Shown here piece after piece: positions 48,801 to 60,800 of a DNA stretch of 64,000 nucleotides; the first letter of the stretch is position 1, and every line of letters starts with the position of its first letter. Under the pieces are notes generated by a model. The model was given only the letters and a program-made list of their open reading frames with translations. It did not search any database and was not told the DNA's origin. The DNA comes from Acanthaster planci (Eukaryota; Echinodermata; Asteroidea; Valvatida; Acanthasteridae): assembly GCF_001949145.1 (NCBI RefSeq), contig NW_019091369.1, forward strand, positions 688,856-752,855. Direction: 5' to 3'. The position numbers and the translations under genes were made by a program.

Positions 48801-51800
48801 TTCTGGGACACCCTGTACAGTTCACTCATTTTACCTGGCTTGCTGAGCTTAGTCTTAGTCCGAGCGTGGTGTAGTCGAGATTCTTTAGATCATCACAAGA
48901 CCAACAGAAGATATCCAATCTCAATTCAAGTTACAAACTGCTTAAATGAACTGTAACAATAGCATTCCCTTGTCACAATTCATCCCGTTACTTGTGACTG
49001 GTCTTGAGACTGTTCTCATGCATGGTCTTGTCTCTGGTCTAGTGATAGTCTCGACTACAACACTGGTGAGTGGGGCAGACGTATTTGGCTTCACTATAGA
49101 CGCACAAAGGAACAAAAGATCTTCCCTTTCCTCAATCGTCCATCTTTTCTTCAAGCCTGGTTCTCAAAAGAATAACTGCTTCACAGTCCAGGTCAGAGTG
49201 TTGCATTATATAACATAGGTCAACAACGTTTTATCCTCTGAGGTATGGCAACTTACAACAACAGTGACAGAGCACTGTGACCTCTTTCCGTCTTTGGTGC
49301 AAAGAGTAAAGCGCATGGTTTATCTTTCTGACACTGGCATGATTGAAGGCCATAATGTGGGACTTGTGCACTTTGCATCCAAAGGGACCCAGCTCTTGGG
49401 TGATAATGTCAAGTCTCACATCAGTGAGCTTCCTGTGTTAAATCAAGTCTTAGCAGCCCTGCAGAATCAAGTCTTCACATCACACATCCTTAGACACATA
49501 CATGTGTCACCTTGGCATTATTACTGACACAAAGCACAACGTAACGCGTCAGGTGTGTCTGAGGCCAAATTACTTTGCTGTGGACTGAAACTATGCACAA
49601 GTGTACAGAGATGACTGCAGCCTCTTCCTATGAAGGCCTGTGCAATTTCAGGCTGCAGCCAAGTGCATGTGGACACAGCCCAAGGCAGAGTTTAACTGGA
49701 TCCATATGTCCCAGCCTCGAAAAGGGCTGGCTCACACGTCTATCCATCAAAGAACTCCACTGTGAAATTGCATTTATTAAAACCAGGCCCTGGATGCTTT
49801 CTTTGTTTTTCCAGGTCGAGGTAACAGGGTCACAGACCTTTTCGGGGACTCCAGTTTGGCGATCATCTGCCACTGATTGCACTCTGGGCTTCGACAGAAT
49901 TCCCGGAGCTCATCCAAAGCTTTCCTGGTCTCAACCCGGCCCTGCTCGTAATACTCATCCTCCGTCAGCAATCGTATTCTCACCTGCTGGTTACTCCACC
50001 ACCTGTTAAGCCACAAATTGCAAGAATTATGAGGGCCACCATTTCTTTGGGAAATTTTAGACTTGAAGAGAATTCTAAATTATTGAATATCACATTCTTG
50101 AAAAGTGCGAGTGTATAAAACCGTGTTTCTTGTTAAATATAAATATTTATGATTCACTATTTTTCCCCCTCAAAGTAAGATCTATCCTAGCACATCAAGG
50201 CTGTGAACATTAGCAAGTCTAAATTTCTTATCCCATTCAAACAGTCTTCATTATCATGACAAACATCTGCAAAGTCTTTCATCAGCTGAAACTTAAAAAT
50301 TACTGGCTAGCCAAAAGGATGCTGTCAACTACAGAAACTGGCTTTAATGTTGAATGGAAGCCTTTGCTACATGTTCGTGCTGAGTGGTACAACCCAACAG
50401 AACCCGACAGTCAGTCACAAATTCAGGTAAGACCAAAATGCTAGCAGTTTGTGATTTACACTCTTTGTGCCAATTCATCATCCATATAAGGGTGTGAATG
50501 GAACATAAAAAAATAACTGAAAATAGCTGAATTGCAAGTGCAAAGCACAGAGTATACGGCAGGGGGTAGATGCTCTGTGTTGCATTTTACAGCATTTTAT
50601 GTCCCTGAGACTGCCCTTGTCCGCACCACCACATTGCCAGTCAAGGAAAAGCTGGACTCATTTCAATCATAGGACAAATTCAGACAAACCAAGTCGCTGG
50701 CCCAAAGCAAGGCTCCAGGTTCAGATGGCATCCCGGCTGGAGGTGCTGCAGTGTGCAAATCCAGCACTTCTCATCCGCTTGCACAAACTTCTCTGCCAGT
50801 GCTAAGAGGAGGGCACAGTTCCCCCAAGACATGCCAAATGCAAACATCATCACTCTGTACAAAAACAAAGGGGATCGTAGCTACCGTAACGACTACAGAG
50901 GCCCATCCCTCCTCTGCATTGCTGGAACAGCTTTTGCACGTGTTGTTTTGAAATGGCCGCAGTCACTACAAGAGCAAGTCTATCCCGAGTCCCAGTGCTA
51001 CTTCTTCAGTGATCTTCTCCCTCAGACAACTGTGAGAGAAGAGCCGAGAACAAAGGCAGCCTCTTTACATCGACTTAAGAGTCAGCGCGCAGCACCCGTA
51101 AAAGCTGCTCCTTTCATTTGCTACGTACGCACGGCTGTCTGAATCATGCATATGTAATGAACTATGTAGTGGACTTTTCAGAATTGTTTACCACCTTGTG
51201 TTACCTTTAAGAATGGAATATCTTTACATAAATGAACAGTTAAGATATCAGTCTCATGTCCTTTGTAAAAAAAAATACAAATATTCGCGGTCTCTTTTGA
51301 AGGATATCGGCATAAAACGTAGGCATTCGTGTGTAAAAATGAAGGTACAAAAAACTGGTTTTAGTGGATCCAAATCTGGGCCGGCAGAATTTTCTTGATG
51401 GCAGAAAAATAAATATGTCGTATATCCAGCCAAATAATAAGTTTTTACTTTTCAAGTCGTTGCAAACAGTCAAGTGCACCCAAAATATTTCGTTATTGCA
51501 GGTTTAGACTTCATGAGAAAACTGCCGTATGTGTTTCTTGAAAGACTATCTGTGATTGGTTGATTGACATATTCTCTCTAATACTGGCCAATCAAATGAC
51601 ATCAGAGATACGCGTAAATGTGTGTGACCGAAATTGGGAACCCAGACTTTGCATCGAAGGAAACCTGGTGAATGTTGGTTGTTTACTGGGGAACCAGTCT
51701 TATCATTCGTCTTGCAAAAATGTAAACACTGCCGGGATCGCTGAGTGAGTAGTGCATAAAAATTTAAAATTTTGATTGGCCCAGCAGCAAAAATATTGGT

Positions 51801-54800
51801 ATTAAACGGATGTTCAATCCTTTTCGTGAAGAATAGTAAGACTCAATCTTATCCAGTTATGGCAAAACAGTCAAGTGCACTTAAAAAAGAGGAGGCCTGC
51901 GATTTTCGTGAAAAACACTAAGCAAGTTTGCGTCCAAATAAATCGTTGGGAAATTGTCAATCATCGCCGAAACATAACTTTATTGATAGTGAAAAACGTG
52001 AACTATCTACTCACCAAGTCATTTCGACCCACGAATGAAGCAATGGATTTCCTGGCGGGTTGAAGGGACACTACTGTAATCTCGCTTTTTCTCGCGAAAT
52101 CCCATGTACTCAAGAGATCATTTTCGAGTGCAAATGGAATTGCCAAAAATGCTCATTAACGGAGGAGCTGCGCGCTGACCAAACCAAGGTGGTTAGCAGA
52201 AGAGGTCTCTTCACACTGGTCGAGAAGATCGGTTGCCCACCAAAGCTGCTAAGCATTATTTCCTTCCACGACCACTACACACACTCAAGCAGCAAGCTTC
52301 TCAACCTTGCCTGCCTCAGAGCAAAGACCAGAGTTTGACAGATCTTGATTAGATCCTCTTTGCTGATGATGCCACCTTGATATCACATACCCAGGCAGGC
52401 CTACAGCCACTCGTCAATTCCATGGCACGTGCCTGCCAGGAGTTCTGCCTCACCATCAGCCTAAAGAAGACAGAGATCATGTGCCAGGACATCCGTGAAG
52501 TCCCACATGTCACCATCAGTGACCACAGACTGCAGGTGGTTGATGAGTTCACCTACTTATGTTCTACGGTCTCTAACAACTTGTCCCTCGACCCAGAACT
52601 CAATAGACGTATTGGGAAAGCTGCCGCTGCGATAGCAAAGTTAACCAAGAGAGTTTGGGAAAATGGCAGCTCACCACAGCTACTGAAATGGTAGTTTACA
52701 GATCTCATGTGTCAAGTACCCAAGTAAGAGCTTGGCTTGGAAGAGTCGTCAAGAGAATTGCCTTAACACGTTCCATCTCAGATGCCTGCGTCTCCTGGAG
52801 GGACCAAGTACCTAACACAGTTGTGCTGGACCAGGCAGTTACCAAGCATGTTCGCTCTCCTTTTCAAAGAGACAGCTTTGCTGGCTACAGTAGGCAACAT
52901 ACAGCCGATGGTCGATGGCAGCAGGCCAAAGGACATTCTGCATGGTGAGCTGAAATCGCAAGTGCAAAGTGCGAAGCATTCAGTGTGGGTTATGGGGCCG
53001 GCCTCTGGAAAATTTTGAAATGTAGATGCTCTGTGGTGCATTTTACGGCCTCCTGGTGCAACCATCTGTCATACTTTTTCTTGCAATTTAGGTTATGTAT
53101 ATTTTAATTTCACTATGTCTTCACATTAGGCTGAAATTCTTGAAGGATAAATGAACTAGTAAAAATTGTAACTATCAAGGTTTGTAGAGTGAGTTGGCCC
53201 TTTTCCCACCTAATCTGACCATGTTTTCAAACTTTAAATACTTTAAAGAATGCACATCGGACGTCTATTCTTTTGGATTTTCCCGGCACGAATTGTGTTG
53301 CCTGCCAATCTATGATGTTTTCCATTCAAGTCCCTTTCCACATATTTGTAACTTTAGGATCGGTCTTGTCAAAGAATGTATCTAAGACAGAGCCTCTTTG
53401 GACAATTATACATTTGTACTGCACTGAAAAACTGTTTGAAAACTCGTACTAAACAATGTAAAACCGCACGATAAAATGTGTGATTACTCGCCGTGCGTAA
53501 GTTGTAATGAAGCCCTCTATCAGCGAACACGAAAATTTACTAACCTTATTTCAAGCTGTAAATTGACAGCGAAATGTGTGCTGCCACGAGTTATAGTGGA
53601 GCTTGTTAGTCACTACTTCTGCTCATGCAGGAACGGCTGTTATGAGTCCCACTGACACATGAATATTGATGTTTCATTGGCAGCCAGTCACAGCACAATG
53701 ACCAGATGGTCCGAGGATGCCAGTTTACACCAACCTCGTTACCATGCGTACAATCTTACCGTGCCATGTCGGTTCCCAACATACCTTGTGCAATCTAACC
53801 CCTGTATTGTATGATTTAAATATCCCCCTTTTTGGGATATTTAAATTAAGACTATAGTCAGTGTGTTTACGCGCGATGTAGATTTACACATGCATGACAT
53901 GCAGGAGAATACGTGGGCGCGAGTGTGCAGCTTTTGAAATACGCATGCGATTGACTTTGCGTTTTTTACGTTTATGTATATTCATCCTGAATAGCCAGTC
54001 AACATCCTTTTCGTATTCTACACAACCAGGGGCTAGTGAAGGAACATGTATGTTGCCCATGGAGTCAAGGTTGCATTTACACACAAGGCTTGCCCGCACT
54101 GAATAATGCCCACACAGATTAGTACACTGTACGCGTATGCACACCATGTACGATAGATTCAGACGCGCGCATTACATGTAACAGCGCTCCAGTCCTGTTT
54201 GGTGTCGGAAAGAGGATGTGCAGAGTTTGGCCTGGCCGTCGTGTCACGTCGGTACAAAAAGACAAATAGAAAAATCGGCACTTGCACAAGGAAGAAAAAA
54301 CAAGGAAAATCTGGCCGGTCAATGGCAAAAAGCGGAAAATGAAACTCGGCATATTCAACAAAAAAGCCGAAATCCGCCAAAAAGCAGAGATTTCACACCC
54401 TCGACTCATACTTCTAAAAAAGAGTTAGGACAAGTCCTTGGGCATGCGTTTGTAAGGGCTGTATTTGAGACCAACACAAGATCATTTGCAAGACCCAACA
54501 CAAGTCCATTAGCAAGATCAGACATAAGAACAGTTGCAAGACTGAACACCAGACCATTTGCAAGATCAGACATAAGAATATTCACAAGACTGGACACCAG
54601 ACCATTCACAAAACTGGACACAAGACCAGTCACAAGACAAGACACAAGACTAGTCACAAAACTAAAAACACTAAAACAGGGTAAAATGCGACAGCAGAAT
54701 TTTTTTTGCAGTTCATTTCAATAGCTTGTGACTTGAATTCAGACTGGAGGTCTTGTGTTTTGCCGAGATTTTAGCAGGGAGAGGAAGTATAAACTGCATT

Positions 54801-57800
54801 TCCACCTCTGCAAGATCACGCCATAGAGAGACAGCGAGTGGCTGAATACCTACCTTAGTATTGATCCAGCTCTCTTCATTCGTCCTCGAGGCAACCACCA
54901 GATGACAGCCAGCACTGCTATGATCGCCACTGTTGAGGCCTCGTGCTGGGAGCCATTGTAGATGCTGACCAGCCCCAAGAGCTGAATGCAAAGCTGTATT
55001 AGGTAGATGGTGCGGTCACTGGTGACCGGTCCGTACCAATAACACACAGCAAAGCTGATGAAGGCCGCTAGCACCACATAGCCTATCAGGTAGGGTTTGT
55101 ACTGCAGAGCAAGGAAGTTGTCTAAAACCCAGTGTACAAAGTAGAAACACACTGCCCATCCACCGAGAAGAAGAGAAAGGGCCCCAGTTCTCTGTGCAGC
55201 AAGAAGAAAAACACAGAAGGATTGCACTCCATATTTTGTCGGTGGTTTCTCGCCACGTTAAAGGAACTGTAACCAAGTAACAGCCGCGGGTGGCCTATAA
55301 ACGTGAAATAATGACTTGGCAGTAACACTTCGACATTGCCTTGTCAGAAAAGGTTTTGATTAATAATTGGACACAAATACAAGGGAGGATCTCTGTTAGA
55401 ATGTACAATTTTCACATGCGCATCCAGTACCAAGTCGGAACAGTTGTCATCGACCTTCGTCAGTATCAAAGGGAGTGCTCCTAATACATGTACAGCCAGT
55501 AAGATTCAAGATGCTACATGCTAAATGTATGCATAAAAGTTAAAACAGCACTGGACAGCATATGCTTTTTGCATTCACTTCATTAATCCAATGCTTCTTA
55601 CAAATCTGTTAGGGCAGGAACTTTTTAAGGAATTAGGCCATCTCCATAAATCTTATGATGTTTCTCCGTTGACTTACCCTTGGGATAAAACGACTAAGAA
55701 TATACACCAGAATGAGGAGAGATGCCACAGTGCCCAAAGTCACACCGGTGGAATAATGGAACACAACACTCCTGATGGTAGGAAGAGAAAGAAAAAAACT
55801 AAAAATTGTAGTTTGAAAAGAGTTTAATCCCGGAATATGTTTTAAAGCCTTAAAAGAGCTTAGGGCGGACCCTGCAACATTTTCTCTGTCGGTATCACAA
55901 TACTTTTTGTGTGATCAAGGCTTCAGGATTCATTCCTAGAAACGGTTTACAGTCATTTCGACATCGGTTTTATGAAATTCAGACTTAACATTCTCACCTA
56001 ATAGCTGTTTCTGAGACAGGTCAGGCCTCCCAAAAGTTAACTTTTTACACTGATATGTGCTCTGTGTACACAATACTTTTTGTGTGACCAAGGCTTCAGG
56101 ATTCATTCCTAGAAACGGTTTACAGTCATTTTGACATCGGTTTTATGAAATTCAGACTTAATATTCTCACCTAATAGCTGTTTCTGAGACAGGTCAGGCC
56201 TCCCAAAAGTTAACTTTTGACCCTGATATGTGCTCTGTGTACACGTACATGGACCGCCACACGTGAGCATATGAACCATTGATGTCTTTCAACAAAACCT
56301 ATGTCTGATTGAATTCACGTACTGGTATGTACTTGCGGTACAAAAAATGCCTTTATACTAATGTCCAGTTTGAAAAAATCAGGCATGGAAAAAATAAGAT
56401 CTTGGGGGAAGTAGATTCTAGAGTCTATCCGGCAGTCATAAAAGGCCAAAAATGGAAACAGGCCAACTGCTCAAGTTCACTACTTACTTGCTGAGTCTTG
56501 GAGCAGCAAAGACTAAGCTCACGCCACCGACAGTCAAGAGGAAATACATCCAATGAACATCTAGGGACAAGACAACAGGCATTTTTATCCAATTTCACCA
56601 CAGTTTATACTGGATGAATAAACGCAGGCCGTTAAATCTTTGACCGTGAAAAATCAAGTGGAGAGAACAGGAGAAGTTTGAGCTTTGAAGCAAACATCAA
56701 CCATCCCAGATATTTTCACATCGACTAACTGATGTTGGCCAGATGCTGTACGTAAAGGATTAAAGAGGCCACTACGTGTACAACTTTACTCGGGGCTGGA
56801 TGCCAAAGTTACCAATTCAGTCTGCTCTTCATCTCTCCAGGCCAACTTTAACTTCAGGGAAAAATGAAAGCAAAGCGAACGTGATGTCAGCGAACATTTG
56901 AAACAAAATTTGCTTGACCTGAAATGTGTTCGACTTTTGCAAATACACAGCACGAAATTTTCGTCTGGCATCACAAAAAAATCAAGAATTTTATACCCCG
57001 GCGCGAAGTCGTAATGCCGTGCCCCCAGTATCAGTGATCAACCCTCCAACCAATGAATTGGAAGAAATTAAAAGAATTTGTTGATCTGGTACACCACCTA
57101 TGAGACTAGCTACCAGATTTGATGGGAGCACTCTGCCTCCAAGAGAATAAAAATATCTCCAAAAATCCATTGAGTGTGAGTTCCAGTCATGGGCACTGTC
57201 GGACCATTTTGAATGTGAGAGGGCATCATGAAAATTATTTTGTTAAAATTGTGCCATTTTTGGGGGGGTGTAAATTGGAATTAAAGAATAACATTTTTTT
57301 TCTACATTAGTTTGAATGTGATGCAAAGGGGTTCAACAGACTTCCATATGCACGCAACTAGTCTATACCCTTTAAAGAGTTTTTCACTTCATTAGAAACA
57401 AAAGCCACTTGACCTTTCTTGCAGTTATTTTTAACCACTTGTTGCCGGGTTTAATTTGAAGTTGCATGACGTAAAACCACGGGGATTTCAAGATTTTCCG
57501 TTTTCAAAATTCTTCAAAAAATCATAAGTACATTTACTGGATGTTTACACCCACACGAATGACTGTACTCTGGTGGCTACTCTAATCTGACAGACAACAT
57601 CTATTGATGCACAAGTATTTCAGCCAGGCCTGCCTCCTGGTAAGAAGAGCCCAGATTGTGTGGTGTTATATAAGTTTCCTTTGTTCCCGAAACTGGCACA
57701 GTGCGTGGCTGGCATCTTTTCAATGGGGGCCAGATTAGCGTGCAGCGGTACTGTGGCGCTCATCACTGGAGCGCTTTTGTCCCCAATGGTGATCCATTCG

Positions 57801-60800
57801 TGCTAAATGCCACAAACAGTGGTATAATCTTTCAGAACAACGACGGATTTCCTCCGCTGTCGACAACTGAAAAAATGTCGGCGATTCCCAGCACCTCGGT
57901 CTTTTGTTCCGAGTACGGCCTTTTGTTACAAGGCCCAGCTCTTTTGTCCGCTTTCAGGTTCCCCGGCTTCGTCTATTAAGCCAATGTGCCCGAAACCGGG
58001 CACCCCAGCAGGAAATGGCTAACCAGTTAGCACACCGACTCACAACTTTAAAACGTGGCCCCCCCCCCAAGAAAAGTCCCACCTCCATGCATCTACCCTG
58101 TATTCAGATGCCACGTATGTGAAATAGGAGGATTATTTTTTTTGCCCTGAACATTAGTCTGAAGTAATAGTCCGAACCATTCAAGTTGCATTTCCATCCT
58201 AACTTACAGGTTTCGGTGACGGTAACTTCCACTTGGTCAGAGGCTCTCACTCCAATGCAGTTGTTATGGAGTGGAGACATCCCCCTCGGTTGAGACCACA
58301 CCCATGGTGGGAGCAAGGATGGAAGGATGCCGTTCTTCTTGGACAAATGCTTCTCCACATCGGTCATGTTTGCTCCAACAACGACCGTAATCTTAGTGTC
58401 AGGGGGTCCAACATTGACAACTTTAACCTGTGAGAGCGAAACATCATATCTTGCCTTAATATGCCACACAGGAAAAACATAACATATCAACTGATCAAAA
58501 CTAAGCAAACCATTTCTAAACAAATTGCTAAAAAAAATTTAAAATAGATAAGTTCAATTAACAAAGCTTACCCCTTAAAAAGCATAAACCATGTAGGGGT
58601 CTTATCTTGCATTGTACATGACAACAAAATATATCACATACATGTAGCTTCATCAACAACAATGTCCATATCAAGGAATCTCTCCTCCCCTAGCCAGTTG
58701 AACAAAAAGTTTCCCAAACCCCCCCCCGCATAAAATCCTAGATCCGCCTCTGAACGTCAGTAACCCCAACCTTCCCAGATACTCCAAAATTCACCAGGGT
58801 TAAGAGAAACTTGGTGGTATACATGTACATGTGTGTACACAACAACCAGCCATGAACCTAACATAATAGAACTTCTAAATAATTATAAATTGGTTCCATT
58901 GCATTTCCAGTGGGACTAACAGTTTTGCACTGGACGCTTTGACCCTCTAAGTTAGCACCACCACCCCGTATGAAAATCCCACATTCGCCTCTCATTTTGG
59001 GTGAATATGGAGGGCAAAAGTAACTTTGTAATGTAGATATATAAAAACTACCAGTGCGGCATAAATTGTGGCCTTTTTAACTTACATTTAAAGTGCTCCA
59101 CAGCCGTAGCCACCTCCAGTCTACCCTGGCTTCAAAACATCTATTGTAGTTGTCAGTTTGGCAGGATTCCAAGACCTTAATATTCGCTGGCAAAACTACA
59201 GGTGAAGACACAGGTTAATTAAAGCCAGCTTGAAGATAGTGTGGACTTTTAAATGCAATACAACAAACCAACATGTACTAGGTCTTTATGCCAAGATGTA
59301 ACAATCGTTGAAATACTGAGGGCTACTTTGTGAGTGAGAAATCATGCTTCAGTGGCTGAGTAATATACAACGCTTACAGAATGAAAGTTACAAACGAGGA
59401 AAAGACAGACCAGACGCTCCTGAATTAGTTTTAAAACACTCACGGAACATGTATCAGCAGTTAATTTTGCCATGACACAAAACAGCCATCAGTATTTTGA
59501 CAATTGAAATACAACGAAAGCACCCATTAGCACAGGTGCTTTCGTGGAGCTGCCTCAAATCTATACATTTACATGTAAAGAAAACAGGGTCGTGACTAAT
59601 TTCGCATACAATTTGATCGCTCCCACTGCTTGGTCCGTCATGAAAATTCATGTCGCAGTTTTTGGTCTTGTAGTGGCAACAAAATTGTCATGAAAGTTCT
59701 TTGTCATGCCTGCGAATAGCAACCTGTACAGTGAGCATCCTGGCCAAATTTCAGCCCACAAATATGATCAACTTGGTGGATGTCAAGTGACGACAGAAAG
59801 AGAAAAGTCGCCTGTGTTCCCGTATCCCAACATACCCAAGTCAGGGAGCAATCCCAGTATCGATGGAGGAGTATACTAAGCTACGTTGTAAGTTAGCATG
59901 CTTACGGCTATGTTTAGTATTAACAAGGAGGAAGGACTGGACAGGAGTTTGAAAAGCCTGCCAAGCCACCACAGGGTATTTACTGGCCAATCATGCCAAT
60001 TAGCAACCCTACATGTAGCTGACCAGTGTGGTTAACACGTTAAGGCATTGGAGACTGTTTCACAAGGATCTGGATCGCCATCAAGGATCCCAGAGCTTGT
60101 TTGCATTTTCCATTAGGCAGGTTCTGGCATTTCTGGTGACAGTGAACCAATGACAGATCACTGATCGTCATTCGTGTGGAACAAACTGGCCCCAGGCTAT
60201 GTTTATGCAACTCACAACTGACATGACTGACTGAGCAAGGCAAGACTCCACGGGAATCCGGGCCACACACCTGTACTACGGTAGTTGTACAGGGTGTCCC
60301 AGGAAAAACCAAACCCTAAGGAAAAGGGTTAGTATGACAGAGGACAACCTCATTCACTGGTTTATCCAAAGTGTTACAACTGAGTTTGCATGCCCCATTT
60401 TCAAGACAATGGTGTTCAGTCATGCATGACAGGAGGGATACCATCAAGGTATCATTAGAAAGAATACTGCTTCTACTTTGCGGAGATCCTTATACATTAT
60501 AATCATATCTCATGGTTTGGGTATATTAACCCCTTTCCTCAGGGTTTGGTTTTTTGGGGACAACCTGTATAGGGCCTAGGGCTAGACCTCTAAACAGGGC
60601 CCAGACATATCTAATACATGGACCGAGCGGTAAGATACTACATCATACCAATGGGCTCTTCCAAAACTTGCAACTTGGGCAGCAGTTTAGATATGTCTTG
60701 ACGTGGAATAAGCATTGAAACGATGAGGGGCAACTGACGTAATGTTCCACGACCTTATTTTAAAGATGGCGACGGTGAGAGCGAGCCTGTGAGACTGAAT

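Noticed and set aside
54218-54724. 168-codon frame with repeated TRPF/DIR motifs
   Set aside because: It is the plus-strand reading of a noncoding minisatellite inside a NEMP intron, antisense to the gene.
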